A stretch of 64,000 bases of DNA, from positions 62,001-126,000 of the forward strand of contig NZ_MNAN01000018.1 of assembly GCF_001854475.1 (NCBI RefSeq), read 5' to 3'. This document shows positions 27,219 to 37,533 of this stretch, piece by piece; position 1 is the stretch's first letter; each line of letters begins with the position of its first letter. Source of the DNA: Pseudoalteromonas byunsanensis. Its GTDB lineage: Bacteria > Pseudomonadota > Gammaproteobacteria > Enterobacterales > Alteromonadaceae. Under the pieces are notes generated by a model. It saw only the letters and a program-made list of their open reading frames with translations. It was not told where the DNA came from and searched no databases. The translations under genes were made by a program, and so were the position numbers.

Positions 27219-29375
27219 TTATTGTTGTTGATCAGCTATTTGCTGAGCTTGAATTGCGGTAAGTGCAATGGTGTAGACAATATCTTCAACAAGTGCACCA
27301 CGGCTTAAATCATTCACTGGCTTTCTCATCCCTTGTAACATTGGTCCAATACTGATTAAGTCAGCACTTCTTTGTACAGCCTTGTAAGTTGTGTTACCCG
27401 TATTGAGATCAGGGAACACAAAAACTGTTGCTTTGCCTGCAACCTTGCTATTTGGCGCTTTTTTCTTCGCGACATTCTCCATAATGGCAGCGTCATATTG
27501 CAGTGGGCCGTCAATATCAAGGTCAGGCCTTTTTTGTTGAGCAATTCTAGTCGCCTCACGTACTTTATCTACATCAGCACCATGGCCAGAGGTACCCGTG
27601 CTGTAGCTGATCATTGCAACACGTGGCTCGATACCAAATGCGATTGCTGAATCGGCTGACTGAATTGCGATATCAGCCAGTTGTTCAGCTGTGGGATCAG
27701 GGTTGATAGCGCAATCACCATATACGAGCACTTGGTCGGGCAGTAACATAAAGAATACAGAACTAACTAAAGATGAACCGGGAGCGGTTTTTATCAATTG
27801 CAGTGGTGGGCGAATCGTATTTGCAGTTGTGTGCACTGCTCCTGAAACTAAGCCATCTACCTCGTCTAAGGCTAACATCATGGTGCCTAATACGACATTG
27901 TCTTGCAGTTGCTCCTGTGCAACGACTTCTGTCAGGCCTTTTCCCTTGCGCAGCTCAACCATAGGAGCGACATAGTCATTGAGGTGTTCTTGTGGCTCTA
28001 GAATTGTTACATTTTCATTGAGCTCTACACCTTGCTGCGCAGCAATACGCTCTATTTCTTCGCGTTCGCCTAATAACACGGTTTTAGCTATACCACGTTC
28101 TCCGCAAATTGCTGCAGCTTTAATAGTTCTTGGTTCATTCCCCTCTGGAAGAACAATTGTTTTGTTGGCCTTTCTTGCTAAGTCTGTCAACAGGTAACGG
28201 AACGCAGGTGGAGAAAGCTTACGAGTTCGAGCTACTCCTATGGCCAGCTCATCCAGCCAGTCTGAATCTATATGATCGGCATTGTGTTGTTTTACTTTAT
28301 CAATACGTTGATCATCATCACTGGGCACTTCCATATTAAAATTATGAAGTAGTAGCGATGTGCGCCAAGTATCCGCCGTTGTGGCTAAGATCGGCAGACC
28401 AGTTTCCATTGCTTGTTCACATAGTGTCATGATACGCGGCTCTGGTTTAAAGCCCCCGGTGAGTAAAATAGCGCCCAATTTAGTGCCATTCATTGCTGAC
28501 AAACATGCCGCGACCAATACGTCTGAGCGATCACCCGGAGTTACTAGCAGCGCTCCCGGTGTGAAATGGTTTAGGATATTTGATACTGTTCGCGCACAAA
28601 AAGTAACCCGACGCAAACGCCTGTGTTCCATGTCTCCTGCATTAATGATCTCGGCTTTGAGATAATTTGATAAGTCGATAACTCGTGGTGCGACTAAATC
28701 AAAATCCCATGGGATGCAGCCCAACAACATGAATGGGTGCTTACGAAAGATGGGTAGAGATGCAAGGCGGTGCGTTTCGTTTTCGAGCTCGTCAGGCTTG
28801 TGTTGGTCGACAAGATCAGCTCGTGCGCGGCCTTGCTCATCTAACGGAGCATTCACTTTGTTGAAGATGCAGCCGAGCACACGGTTATGATTTACTGTCC
28901 CATAATTTCCTGCCGCGATTTCGAGGCGATCTTCTAGCTGCTCATTACTGTCGTTACCCGGGGTAAGTACAAACACAATATCAGCGCCTAATGTTTGCGC
29001 TATTTCTCGGTTGACTCTCCCCGCGTAAGGCTGAAGGCGAGTGGGCACCATGCCTTCAATGATTGCAACTTCGTCATCTTGTATTGAACTTTCAAAACGC
29101 TCAACTATTTCCTCAAGTAAATCATCTCCTTTGCCGTCACCTATCATTTGCTCAGCATAACTTAACTCAAAAGGAGTTGGAGGGTTTACCGCAGAGCCTT
29201 GACGAACGATCACAGTTGACTTTTCTGGCCCGTGTTCATCTTTACGAGGTTGGGCGATAGGTTTGAAAAAGTTGACCTTCACGGCTTTTTGTTCCAAAGC
29301 TCTGACTAAGCCAACGGATACGGAAGTTAAGCCTACGCCCGTTGAAACGGGGATCAGCATAATACGGCGGCCCAT
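27219..29375 (-). CDS. pta: Phosphate acetyltransferase
   Basis: 718 residues, the long enterobacterial Pta type (714 in E. coli). The N-terminal 380 residues contain a P-loop-like regulatory region ([13 protein letters not shown]) and a DRTGG domain. The C-terminal 330 residues are the catalytic PTA_PTB domain ([53 protein letters not shown]). It converts acetyl-CoA and phosphate to acetyl phosphate. AGGAG lies seven bases before the ATG and overlaps the end of ackA; the gene follows ackA by one base, so the two are coupled. Confidence 0.97.
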   Translation of the reverse strand: MGRRIMLIPVSTGVGLTSVSVGLVRALEQKAVKVNFFKPIAQPRKDEHGPEKSTVIVRQGSAVNPPTPFELSYAEQMIGDGKGDDLLEEIVERFESSIQDDEVAIIEGMVPTRLQPYAGRVNREIAQTLGADIVFVLTPGNDSNEQLEDRLEIAAGNYGTVNHNRVLGCIFNKVNAPLDEQGRARADLVDQHKPDELENETHRLASLPIFRKHPFMLLGCIPWDFDLVAPRVIDLSNYLKAEIINAGDMEHRRLRRVTFCARTVSNILNHFTPGALLVTPGDRSDVLVAACLSAMNGTKLGAILLTGGFKPEPRIMTLCEQAMETGLPILATTADTWRTSLLLHNFNMEVPSDDDQRIDKVKQHNADHIDSDWLDELAIGVARTRKLSPPAFRYLLTDLARKANKTIVLPEGNEPRTIKAAAICGERGIAKTVLLGEREEIERIAAQQGVELNENVTILEPQEHLNDYVAPMVELRKGKGLTEVVAQEQLQDNVVLGTMMLALDEVDGLVSGAVHTTANTIRPPLQLIKTAPGSSLVSSVFFMLLPDQVLVYGDCAINPDPTAEQLADIAIQSADSAIAFGIEPRVAMISYSTGTSGHGADVDKVREATRIAQQKRPDLDIDGPLQYDAAIMENVAKKKAPNSKVAGKATVFVFPDLNTGNTTYKAVQRSADLISIGPMLQGMRKPVNDLSRGALVEDIVYTIALTAIQAQQIADQQQ

Positions 29376-29376
29376 A

Positions 29377-30573
29377 CTATTGCTCCTGTGCTATGGTTGC
29401 TGCATCAGTAGCAATAACCCATTCTTCATTAGTTGGGATAACAATTGCACAAGGACTATCATTTGTGGTGATAACACCACTTTGGCCAAATCGTGCGGTT
29501 AAATTTTTGTCTTGATCAAGGGTTAAGCCTAAGAATCCTAGCTGGGATATCACCTTGTCACGGATAGCATCGGAGTTTTCGCCAATACCGCCTGTGAAAA
29601 TAAGCGCATCTAGACCGCCAAGAGGCACGACAAACGCGGCAATTTGCTTAGCGAGTCGGTAACAGAAAATATCCAGTGCAAGTTGCGCTTGCTCATGGCC
29701 TTGAGCCGCAGCTTCTTCTATGGTTCTGCAATCGTTAGATAATTCACTAATGCCTAATAAACCACTTTGTTTATTTAAAAGTAGGTCTACCTGGGTTGGT
29801 GAATACTTTAGTTGATTCACCAAAAATGCAAAGATCCCAGGGTCAATATCACCACTTCGAGTGCCCATCATTAAACCTTCCAAGGGTGTTAGTCCCATAC
29901 TTGTATCTACAGATTGACCATTTTTGATAGCGGTCACAGAACATCCGTTACCTAGATGTGCACTAATGATACGAGAGTTATCTTTGTTCAGTCCTAAAAT
30001 ATTGTGTGCTTGGGCCGATACATAATAGTGGCTGGTGCCATGAAACCCATAGCGACGAATACCGTGCTCTTTGTATAGAGAATAGGGTAGAGCATACAAG
30101 AACGCTTTTGGTTCCATGGTTTGATGGAACGCGGTGTCAAATACAGCGACTTGGGGTAATGAAGCAAACGCTTTTTGGGCAGCTTCTATACCAAGTAGAT
30201 TGGCAGGGTTATGTAATGGAGCTAACGCGCTGGTTTGTTTGATAGCTTCAATAACCTCTGGTGTAATACTTACAGAGTGAGTAAAGTGTTCTCCACCATG
30301 CACTACACGATGTCCCACAGCAATTAAGTGTTTGTCTAAATTAAGTTGCTTAACCAGTTCGACCAAACGAGTAATGGCTATTTGATGAGCATCACCTGGA
30401 TTGAGGGTGATCGTTTGCTTTTTGCCATCGTACTTGTATTTAATTAGCGGTTGTTGCTCGGCTAAACATTCCGCTAATCCAGAAAGCGCTTCAGAACCAG
30501 AGTGAATATCAATAATGGCGAACTTAAGACTTGAACTACCACAGTTTAAAACCAGAACATGGGAAGATGACAT
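29377..30573 (-). CDS. ackA: Acetate kinase
   Basis: 398 residues from the ATG at 30571-30573, which follows GGAAAG; the longer frame begins with an unsupported TTG. ASKHA-fold motifs are present: [33 protein letters not shown] and [10 protein letters not shown]. It makes ATP and acetate from acetyl phosphate and works with pta directly downstream, giving the overflow/acetate-assimilation node. The neighbouring yfbV gene is divergent, as in E. coli. Confidence 0.97.
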   Translation of the reverse strand: MSSSHVLVLNCGSSSLKFAIIDIHSGSEALSGLAECLAEQQPLIKYKYDGKKQTITLNPGDAHQIAITRLVELVKQLNLDKHLIAVGHRVVHGGEHFTHSVSITPEVIEAIKQTSALAPLHNPANLLGIEAAQKAFASLPQVAVFDTAFHQTMEPKAFLYALPYSLYKEHGIRRYGFHGTSHYYVSAQAHNILGLNKDNSRIISAHLGNGCSVTAIKNGQSVDTSMGLTPLEGLMMGTRSGDIDPGIFAFLVNQLKYSPTQVDLLLNKQSGLLGISELSNDCRTIEEAAAQGHEQAQLALDIFCYRLAKQIAAFVVPLGGLDALIFTGGIGENSDAIRDKVISQLGFLGLTLDQDKNLTARFGQSGVITTNDSPCAIVIPTNEEWVIATDAATIAQEQ

Positions 30574-30723
30574 AATGACTTTCCGTTTTGACAATAACAG
30601 TAAACGCGTATTAAGCTTAAAGCATAGTGGCCAATAAGCGATACGCTAGACAAAGGTATAATTGACTTATTAATGATAATTTTACCCGAATTTTTACTTA
30701 AAAGTTAGCACCTAGGAGTGATG

Positions 30724-31170
30724 ATGCAAAATAGTCTTATTACACAAGTGCAGCTTGGACGCCAATATGCAAAGGAGTGGCCCATGCGTAAAGAGCTTGC
30801 GCCAATGTTTGCAGAATATAGGGTTATAAGGGCAACGGAATTGTCTTTGACGGTGATGCCGATATTGGCAATCTTTACCGTGTTTTTTCAAACAAGCCAG
30901 TTAGGTATGCAGTATTTACCGCAAGCAATAGCGGCGGCACTGTTCTTCCTATCGTTACCCGTGCAAGGCCTGATGTGGCTGGGTAAGCGTTGCGATACTC
31001 CGCTGAGCCCATCATTAAATAGTTGGTACAATGAGCTGTATCACAAAATGGTTGCCAATGGGTATGACGCCCCTTCAACACCCAGAAAACCACGATATAG
31101 AGAGCTGGCAAAACTGTTGTCTGATATGTTCAACAAAATGGACAAGGCATTTACCAAAGAGCAGTTCTAA
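30724..31170 (+). CDS. yfbV: UPF0208 membrane protein YfbV
   Basis: 148 residues from the ATG at 30724, five bases after AGGAG; the longest frame begins at a GTG that overlaps this site. The product has GRQYAKEWPMRKELAPMFAEYRV, two membrane segments (about residues 38-58 and 64-85), and a conserved cytoplasmic tail (PRYRELAKLLSDMFNKMDKAF). In E. coli YfbV is an inner-membrane protein linked to Ter macrodomain positioning. It is next to ackA-pta there as well. Its last four bases overlap the convergent rlmA gene. Confidence 0.93.
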   Translation: MQNSLITQVQLGRQYAKEWPMRKELAPMFAEYRVIRATELSLTVMPILAIFTVFFQTSQLGMQYLPQAIAAALFFLSLPVQGLMWLGKRCDTPLSPSLNSWYNELYHKMVANGYDAPSTPRKPRYRELAKLLSDMFNKMDKAFTKEQF

Positions 31171-31985
31171 TTGAAAACTGCCTTTTGTTCATCTTTTTTA
31201 AACTCACTGATGTAAAAAGACAGTGTAACAGTGTGTGTTTTAGCGTTGCGTAATGCATCGTAGTGACTGTCTTTAAACTTCCAAGCAAATGGGGTCATTT
31301 GTATAAGGTGCTCAAGCACACCAGTACTTATTTGTTGCTGAACTTCCAATAAATTGTGTTCTTTCAATACAAAGCCGTGTGGAGTGTCTACCACATCATG
31401 AAGTTGTACGTCGTCATAGATGTGTTGCTTTAGCTCAAATAAGTGTTTTGGTCCCGGACTAACGATGATTAACGTGCCATTGTCATTACACAAGCGATGA
31501 AGCTCTTGGGCAAAAATAGGAGCAAAAACACTCAGCAATATGTCTGCACTGTTGTCAGGAAATGGTGCCTGCTTAATTGAAGCAACACTGAAATTTACAT
31601 TTTTGTATCTCTTGGCTGCATATTTAACAGCGGCTTTTGAGATATCTACACCGTAAACTTGTCCATCAACCGAATCGGCGATGGCATGTGTATAAAATCC
31701 TTCACCACAGCCAAGGTCAATGACCGTGTTAGGAGCTAGCTTTAAAAGCTTTTCAACCAGCTTTTCTCTTAAAAATACGTAATGTTCGGTTGCAAAGAAT
31801 GCTCTTCTGGCTTGTACCATTTGCAGGTTATCGCCTGGTTGCTTGGATTTTTTGTTCTGCACTGGAAGCAGATTGATATAGCCTTCTTTGGCGAAATCAA
31901 ACTGATGGCGCTTTTGGCAACATAGGCTGTGCTGGGTTTGCTCTAGAGGAGCAGAACACAAAGGGCATCGATACAATAATGTCAT
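31167..31985 (-). CDS. rlmA: 23S rRNA (guanine-745-N1)-methyltransferase RlmA
   Basis: 272 residues, matching E. coli RlmA (269). The N-terminal zinc finger CPLCSAPLEQTQHSLCC is followed by the class I methyltransferase motif VIDLGCGEGFYTHAIA and DILLSVFAP. It methylates G745 of 23S rRNA in helix 35. The start overlaps by four bases the stop of the upstream CbiM-like gene, so it is the third gene of xthA-cbiM-like-rlmA. Confidence 0.93.
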   Translation of the reverse strand: MTLLYRCPLCSAPLEQTQHSLCCQKRHQFDFAKEGYINLLPVQNKKSKQPGDNLQMVQARRAFFATEHYVFLREKLVEKLLKLAPNTVIDLGCGEGFYTHAIADSVDGQVYGVDISKAAVKYAAKRYKNVNFSVASIKQAPFPDNSADILLSVFAPIFAQELHRLCNDNGTLIIVSPGPKHLFELKQHIYDDVQLHDVVDTPHGFVLKEHNLLEVQQQISTGVLEHLIQMTPFAWKFKDSHYDALRNAKTHTVTLSFYISEFKKDEQKAVFN

Positions 31986-32608
31986 TTATTTAAGTATTCC
32001 TGATCGTAAAATGTTTTCACCCAGTGAGGTCGATAAGTAATGAGTAGTGTGATTGCCATGCCGTTTAACATGGCCTCTGGAAACCACATAATCACAGCGT
32101 AAAACATGTAATTATCGAGTAGTGTGGGCAGATCATACAGACCAAGCAAGTAAAAGTAACCTCCACTGATAAGAATTTTCGCAGCACCAACAAAGCCAGC
32201 ACACAGAAAAGCGCACACAAAAATGTAAACAAAGAAGTGTCTGGGCAAAAACTGATAACACAATAGGTAAAGACCATAGCTTAGGAAGATGGGAATAAAT
32301 GCGCTAAACAGTAAAAATTCTGCCAATTGATCAGCTGATAAGTCAGTAAAATATAGAAGTAGCAGACTTGCAATTAGCGAACATAAAGAAGCTAAGCGCC
32401 AACCCATAATTAATGTGACTGCGGTTATGCCAAGAATATGAATGTTAAGATGTTCTAAAATTCCCGCTTGGATTTGCCAGAAAAGCGCTAAGCATAATGC
32501 ACTGGCAAATACGCCTGTTTGTCGCGCAGGGCGTGCCAGCAAGGCTCTATAGGTTTGTTTGTTGAGCGTAGCGGCAAACACTGCCGCTGTGAACATGCTT
32601 AGCAACAT
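31982..32608 (-). CDS. CbiM-like/energy-coupling-factor-type membrane protein (COG3235-like)
   Basis: 208 residues with six to seven hydrophobic segments (for example ILGITAVTLIMGWRLASLCS and HFFVYIFVCAFLCAGFVGAA), ending in a positive tail. Layout and motifs such as MWFPEAMLNGM suggest the COG3235/CbiM-like group annotated as ECF permease-type proteins. No ATPase or T component is next to it, so a metal-transport role is uncertain. It sits between xthA and rlmA with gaps of two bases and an overlap, so it is co-transcribed with them. Confidence 0.75.
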   Translation of the reverse strand: MLLSMFTAAVFAATLNKQTYRALLARPARQTGVFASALCLALFWQIQAGILEHLNIHILGITAVTLIMGWRLASLCSLIASLLLLYFTDLSADQLAEFLLFSAFIPIFLSYGLYLLCYQFLPRHFFVYIFVCAFLCAGFVGAAKILISGGYFYLLGLYDLPTLLDNYMFYAVIMWFPEAMLNGMAITLLITYRPHWVKTFYDQEYLNK

Positions 32609-32610
32609 GC

Positions 32611-33420
32611 TTAAATCTCAAATGTGGCCCAAATAGGAGCATGATCAGAAGGTTTATCAATACCACGCAGCTCATAATCGATATCGCTTTCAACGCAATT
32701 GGCCATCAGTGACTCAGTCGCTAGGATCACATCAATACGTAGCCCTCGATTGTCATCAAATCCACGAGAGCGATAGTCGAACCATGAGTATTGTTGTGTA
32801 TCTTGTGGTTTTAGTTCCCTAAATGTATCTTTTAAGCCCCACGACATTAGAGTGTCTAACCATTGGCGCTCTTCAGGCTGAAATGAACATTTACCTGTTT
32901 TCAACCAGCGCTTACGGTTGGCTTCTCCAATTCCGATGTCTAGGTCAGTGGGTGAAATATTGATATCTCCCATTACAACAATTGCTTGTTCTTTATCATA
33001 GTGAGCGTTGAGGTGGGTCATAAGGTCGGCGTAGAACTGGCGTTTATAAGGGAATTTAACCTCATGGCTAATGTTATCGCCTTGTGGGAAGTAGCCATTC
33101 ATAACAGTTACTTCTTTACCTGAATCGCTTTCAAAAGTGCCAATGATCATGCGTTTTTGTGACTCTTCGGTATCAGTTGCAAAACCTTTTTGCATATTTT
33201 TGGCTGGCATTTTAGACAACAACGCAACGCCATAATGTGCTTTTTGGCCGTGAAAGTATACGTGGTAGCCCATTGCTTTAACTTCATCTAATGGAAAAGC
33301 TTCATCGTGGACTTTGATTTCTTGTAAACCGATGATGTCTGGTTGATGTTTATCGATCACGGCTTGCAGTTGGTGGATTCTAGCGCGAAGTCCATTGATA
33401 TTAAACGAGATGATTTTCAT
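32611..33420 (-). CDS. xthA: Exodeoxyribonuclease III
   Basis: 269 residues, the E. coli XthA length. Exonuclease-endonuclease-phosphatase fold with the catalytic landmarks [26 protein letters not shown] with the metal-binding glutamate, [25 protein letters not shown] and the terminal SDHAPI. It is the main AP endonuclease and 3' repair exonuclease. First gene of the xthA operon on the minus strand. Confidence 0.97.
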   Translation of the reverse strand: MKIISFNINGLRARIHQLQAVIDKHQPDIIGLQEIKVHDEAFPLDEVKAMGYHVYFHGQKAHYGVALLSKMPAKNMQKGFATDTEESQKRMIIGTFESDSGKEVTVMNGYFPQGDNISHEVKFPYKRQFYADLMTHLNAHYDKEQAIVVMGDINISPTDLDIGIGEANRKRWLKTGKCSFQPEERQWLDTLMSWGLKDTFRELKPQDTQQYSWFDYRSRGFDDNRGLRIDVILATESLMANCVESDIDYELRGIDKPSDHAPIWATFEI

Positions 33421-33618
33421 GTTATTTTAGTAACCTTATTTTCACTATGCTGTGGCTGTCTTTACCGCCATAGAAAATGCAATGTTAAGCACAGAGTTGG
33501 GTAATTGACAGCGAAGAATCAACGTTTAAATGATATCACTCATTGTCAATGAGCTAAACGATTCATATAGCAGAAAATGCATCTACATAGAGAAGAGAAA
33601 TGTTGCAGTTACTGATGT

Positions 33619-33647
33619 CCTTGGTACCTGCACAACAGGTACCAAGG
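33619..33647. terminator. Perfect 12-bp hairpin after the porin gene
   Basis: CCTTGGTACCTG and CAGGTACCAAGG pair around CACAA, 14 bases past the porin stop codon. No T tract follows on either strand, so it may protect the mRNA 3' end or act as a Rho-assisted terminator. Confidence 0.55.
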
Positions 33648-33660
33648 GTAGACTCAAAAT

Positions 33661-34797
33661 TTAGAATACAAAATCAACGCCCATGCTAATCGCACGTGCA
33701 TCACCATGATAGGCCCAACCGCTTGGTGCGTGGCCTTGATCTACAAACTTGTCATACTGAATTTTAAACGCTGCGGTAGGTAAGAAGTTGTAGCGTAAAC
33801 CATAACTTAATACATAGTGCTCTTCTAAGTCTTCAGTAGGAACTTTAGTGCGTTCATGATCCGCCTTTGAGTAGGATATGTAAGGCTGATAGTCATCCCA
33901 GTTGTATACGAGTGATACAAGATAGGTTGGAAACTCTGTTCCTAACGCATCATCATACTCAACAAAGTTCCAATCAAATAGTAAAGTGAATTTATCAAGA
34001 GACACGTTACCGCCTAAGCCTACAAACGTCTGCGAGAAAGGTGTATAGGGGTCAATGCTACCATCTTGCTGAATGGTTTCTCTATCACGGTCATTTTGGA
34101 AATAAACAAAGCGTAGATCGAAGTTGTCTCCCGAGATATTCCAGTTCATACCAGCAATATCCGTCCAATATTCATTAACCGTGCGGGCACTACCTCCATA
34201 TAACTTGTCGTAATAGAGCATTTCAACATTGTCGTCAGAGTATTCATTACCATAAAAGAAAGTTAAGGTATTTGAATAACCACCCATTTCGAAGTCATAC
34301 ATGGCATGCACACCATTAAACTGAGTAACTTGCCACCAATACAGGTTTGAAGGTGGTCTCATCCATGGATAAGCATAACCAACTTCCGAAAACTCAGAAA
34401 AGTAATACATAGGAATATTACGACGACCCGCCATAAGTGTGAGGTTTTCAGTCGCTTTGTAGGTTAGATAGTACCAATCAAATTCGGGTTCAAAATCGTC
34501 GACGCCCTTGGCTACGAGTTGCGCTGTCACAGAAAAGTTTTCTGCTAGATCCATAACCGCTTGAACTGCAAAGATAGACTCGGCTTTGATGGTTATGTCG
34601 TTATCATACTGACCAACATCGTAGAAATCTGCAGTGAGTATTTCATCTCGTGTTTGCCCTGGGTTTAGCGGATCGTTTACCGTTCCTAACGTCTTACCCG
34701 CAATAATTGAGCCATAGCCACTGATACGCATGTCGGCTAGCACCGATGATGATATCAGCATTGTCATGCCTGAAGTAACAGCCAATAAAGTTTTCAT
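33661..34797 (-). CDS. Outer-membrane beta-barrel porin
   Basis: 378 residues. The signal peptide (MKTLLAVTSGMTMLISSSVLA) is cleaved before DMRISGYGS. The remainder is rich in alternating hydrophobic/aromatic residues and Asp/Tyr/Trp girdles, and ends in a terminal phenylalanine (MGVDFVF), the classical porin C-terminus. It begins 14 bases after a small PstS-like protein gene, so the pair is likely one operon and may serve uptake of phosphate or another anion. That substrate is inferred only from the neighbour. Confidence 0.8.
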   Translation of the reverse strand: MKTLLAVTSGMTMLISSSVLADMRISGYGSIIAGKTLGTVNDPLNPGQTRDEILTADFYDVGQYDNDITIKAESIFAVQAVMDLAENFSVTAQLVAKGVDDFEPEFDWYYLTYKATENLTLMAGRRNIPMYYFSEFSEVGYAYPWMRPPSNLYWWQVTQFNGVHAMYDFEMGGYSNTLTFFYGNEYSDDNVEMLYYDKLYGGSARTVNEYWTDIAGMNWNISGDNFDLRFVYFQNDRDRETIQQDGSIDPYTPFSQTFVGLGGNVSLDKFTLLFDWNFVEYDDALGTEFPTYLVSLVYNWDDYQPYISYSKADHERTKVPTEDLEEHYVLSYGLRYNFLPTAAFKIQYDKFVDQGHAPSGWAYHGDARAISMGVDFVF

Positions 34798-34811
34798 ATG
34801 CTTACTCCTAC

Positions 34812-35252
34812 TTAAAATGTTGCGACAACTTTGACTGCGTCGGTTGCTGCGCTAGCGTCGATATAGCCGATTGCATCTGGGTTTGAAGACACTGCGGCTA
34901 TCACATCATTGTTGGAGTCCATTTCTTGAGGAGGGGTCCCTTTACCCGTGAACAAAATTTTTGACCAGTAAGCTTTTACTTGGCTACTTGATTTACCAAT
35001 GACCTTGGTATTGAACTCATCGCTAGCAGGGTCACTTGAGCTGGCACTTATCAAGATAGCGGAGCGACCGTTGGAAAAAGACTTGGTTTTACCAAGGAAG
35101 ATTTTTTTGATGGTTTCCTGATCGAACGTCGAGGCGTTACTCGGGTGAACGATGATGGATACCTCAGCGGTTGCTTTGGACAAATAAAAAAAGCTGAGCG
35201 TGGATACAGCAAGAACAACTTTCCACGTCATATTTTTAGTGGACAGTAACAT
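34812..35252 (-). CDS. Small PstS-like periplasmic substrate-binding protein
   Basis: 146 residues from the ATG at 35250-35252, supported by AAGGAA six bases upstream; a longer frame reaching 35291 has no signal peptide at its start. Signal peptide, then a short phosphate-binding-like domain: VSIIVHPSNASTFDQETIKKIFLGKTKSFSNG, SDEFNTKVIGKSSSQVKAYWSK, and GYIDASAATDAVKVV. The length is about half of PstS, matching the small PstS-like proteins found next to porins in marine gammaproteobacteria. No pstCAB genes are nearby. Confidence 0.8.
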   Translation of the reverse strand: MLLSTKNMTWKVVLAVSTLSFFYLSKATAEVSIIVHPSNASTFDQETIKKIFLGKTKSFSNGRSAILISASSSDPASDEFNTKVIGKSSSQVKAYWSKILFTGKGTPPQEMDSNNDVIAAVSSNPDAIGYIDASAATDAVKVVATF

Positions 35253-35633
35253 AGTGCGTTCCTTATGTGATTTGCAAAGAGTTGATAGCAATTTTTCTGC
35301 TATTACAAATTAAAAATAGCTGTCGTTCAGGGCAATGCAAGTATTTGTAGCTAAAAAGTAAATCCTAAAGGGTTGTCCCTAGAATAATTTGAAGCGCGGT
35401 AATTTAAACAATGACATGTGTACAAAACATGCGTACCTAAAAAGGATTAACATTGCGAAATTCCGTATCGATATGCAATAAAGGTACAAATTAGTGATGA
35501 AAACCAGCGGTGGTTAAAGGTTAATAGTTAGGCAAAGCTTGTAAAATTATGAACAGTTGTTAGCGTGACTAGTGGAACGTTTTGCTTAGATGTAAATAGT
35601 CTATTAAATGAGCAAAAAAGGAATCAAATATCA
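35253..35633. other. Spacer between the PstS-like gene and the periplasmic two-repeat gene
   Basis: About 380 bases holding the unmapped promoter of the minus-strand porin operon. It is AT-rich. No Pho box matching CTGTCAT direct repeats, terminator or small gene with a ribosome-binding site was recognised. Confidence 0.5.
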
Positions 35634-35661
35634 TTTACAAGATAATTATTGGCTATATAAT
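35634..35661 (+). promoter_or_regulatory. Sigma-70-type promoter of the two-repeat periplasmic gene
   Basis: TTTACA (35634-35639), a 16-base spacer and TATAAT (35656-35661). Transcription would start near 35668, leaving a leader of about 24 bases before the ATG at 35692. This argues against the longer frame that begins upstream at 35608. Confidence 0.65.
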
Positions 35662-35691
35662 GCGCGCAAATTCGTTCATATTGGGTATATT

Positions 35692-36126
35692 ATGTTTAAG
35701 TCATTATCACTAGTTGTTGCACTTTCTACTATTACATCTGTGTCTGCACAGGTTGAATATTCAGCAGCCAATGCATCACCAGAATCAAAGGTTTGTGTGA
35801 TTGCAGCCCAACAAGGACTTAGTGCCGCACGTACGGAAGCACAAAAATACGGTATCAATATCTCACGTTTTTCAAAAACACTAGAGTGTAACGGTGAAGA
35901 TATTCGCGACATCGCAAAACAAGCAGGCTTTGTTGAAGCACAAACACAAGACAAAGCAGTAGCACTCGTTGCAAAAACGGCTTCAGCAGAAACTGAACTT
36001 TGTATTAAGGCGGCCAAAGATGGCGTTGCTAGCATTGCAGTTCATGGTCACAAGGCACGCAGCCTGCGTTGTAACAACTTGCCAGTAAAAGAGTTTGTGA
36101 AGCAGTACGGTAAAGTAGCTATCTAA
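35692..36126 (+). CDS. Small periplasmic protein with two Cys-containing repeats (DUF3718-like)
   Basis: 144 residues from ATG 35692, chosen because it starts a signal peptide (MFKSLSLVVALSTITSVSA, cut before QVEYS) and because the promoter overlaps the upstream frame. The mature protein is two related units: ESKVCVIAAQQGLSAARTEA with FSKTLECNGEDIRDIAK, and ETELCIKAAKDGVASIAVHG with ARSLRCNNLPVKEFVK. Each has a Cys pair that probably forms a disulfide. This resembles DUF3718 proteins of Shewanella and Pseudoalteromonas. Function unknown. Confidence 0.7.
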   Translation: MFKSLSLVVALSTITSVSAQVEYSAANASPESKVCVIAAQQGLSAARTEAQKYGINISRFSKTLECNGEDIRDIAKQAGFVEAQTQDKAVALVAKTASAETELCIKAAKDGVASIAVHGHKARSLRCNNLPVKEFVKQYGKVAI

Positions 36127-36190
36127 CTCTTACATGCACAAAGTGTTGGCAAATGACAGGTAATTCACCTGACGTTGCACAAAATACGAA

Positions 36191-36217
36191 ACGCCAGGTG
36201 ATCACCTGGCGTTTTTT
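36191..36217 (+). terminator. Palindromic terminator after the two-repeat gene
   Basis: A 22-base perfect palindrome built from ACGCCAGGTG and its complement, then six T residues. It ends on the stop codon of the convergent dGTPase-like gene and may terminate both. Confidence 0.8.
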
Positions 36218-37505
36218 ATTCGCTGGCAAAAAGTCGTTTGTGGGTTCTTCGCGCATACTCATCTGTCATACCGCTCAAGTAATCGGCTAATACTCTCATT
36301 TGTTCGCTGGTAGTGTTCGCAGTTTGAAATTGTTCTTGGGTGGTGTAGGGCAATAAGCGCATTGGATCGCTGGCAAGTGCACGAAATAAGTCAATGAGAA
36401 GATTTTGTCCGCTAAACTCTATTTGTTGCATTTTCGGTTCCCTGATCAGCCGTTCGAAGACAAATACTTTCAGGATACTAAGAATATCTGCAAACTCACT
36501 GTCCAAGGTTACATTATATCTAAGAAGTGGTGATTCAAAGTCAGGATTTTGAACGCTCAATGCACTGTTTACGATAAATAAGTTCACCAGCTCGCCAATA
36601 GCATCTTTGCGATAGGCTTCGTCTCTAGAAAACAGTCGTTGTGTTAATCGTGTTAAGTTTTGTTTCAGCCAAGGTGAACAAAGGGCTTTAAGTTTTGGCT
36701 CTGCGTAAAGTGTCCAGTCGGCTAAGGTTAGCGTATCGGTCGCAATCGCATCTTCTAGGTCGTGCACGGCATAAGCAATATCATCCGCCAGTTCCATAAT
36801 TGCGCAGTCTAATGATTTGAATTGCGTTTTACAGCGATATTGATCGATAACTTGATGCTGCTGTAATAATGCTTTGTCTGAATCTGTAAATGGTTCTATG
36901 ATCCAATTGAATACATCGCTGTCACATTGGTATATCCCTTTTGCGGGTAGCCAATCATTAGCTTTAATGAAGCGTTGACTGGGGTCGTGACTAGGTTTGT
37001 TGAACCACAACTGATCAATGATCGCAGGATATTTAACAAATCCTAGCAAAGTCCGGCGTGTCAGATTCATGCCATACCCTTTGCTGTATGGCTCCAGCTT
37101 AGATACAATTCTCAGAGTTTGCGCATTCCCCTCAAAACCACCATAGTCTTTCATCAGATAGTTCAGAGCGGTTTCTCCACCGTGGCCAAAGGGAGGGTGA
37201 CCAATATCATGCGCGAGACACAGAGTCTCTATCAAGCTGGTTGATGGAAAGTGTTCAAACTCACAGTTGGCAATTTTTAGATGTCGTAATAGCCCGCTGC
37301 CAATTTGCGAAACCTCCAAAGAGTGAGTCAGGCGTGTTCGATAAAAGTCATTTACCCCTATGCTCATGATTTGTGTTTTTGCTTGCAGGCGTCTAAAAGC
37401 GGCGGCATGAATAATTCTTGACCGGTCCACTTGCCAAGGTGAGCGATTATCGTTAGGGCGATGTTTATGTTGCTCTGATAATCTTTGCTGCCAAACTGTT
37501 TGCAT
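36216..37505 (-). CDS. dGTP triphosphohydrolase-like HD-domain protein
   Basis: 429 residues from the ATG at 37503-37505, with GGAG five bases ahead; a longer frame starts five codons upstream. HD-domain metal motifs are RLTHSLEVSQIG, AHDIGHPPFGHGGE and ELADDIAYAVHDLEDA. This is the shorter Dgt type found widely in gammaproteobacteria, close to enzymes that cleave dNTPs to nucleoside and triphosphate and in some cases deplete nucleotides during phage attack. Divergent from bax. Confidence 0.88.
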   Translation of the reverse strand: MQTVWQQRLSEQHKHRPNDNRSPWQVDRSRIIHAAAFRRLQAKTQIMSIGVNDFYRTRLTHSLEVSQIGSGLLRHLKIANCEFEHFPSTSLIETLCLAHDIGHPPFGHGGETALNYLMKDYGGFEGNAQTLRIVSKLEPYSKGYGMNLTRRTLLGFVKYPAIIDQLWFNKPSHDPSQRFIKANDWLPAKGIYQCDSDVFNWIIEPFTDSDKALLQQHQVIDQYRCKTQFKSLDCAIMELADDIAYAVHDLEDAIATDTLTLADWTLYAEPKLKALCSPWLKQNLTRLTQRLFSRDEAYRKDAIGELVNLFIVNSALSVQNPDFESPLLRYNVTLDSEFADILSILKVFVFERLIREPKMQQIEFSGQNLLIDLFRALASDPMRLLPYTTQEQFQTANTTSEQMRVLADYLSGMTDEYARRTHKRLFASE

Positions 37506-37533
37506 GGTTGCTCCGTACAATAAATAGACCAGT

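Noticed and set aside
35608..35691. N-terminal extension of the two-repeat periplasmic protein
   Set aside because: It would place coding sequence upstream of a good TTTACA/TATAAT promoter and hide the signal peptide.
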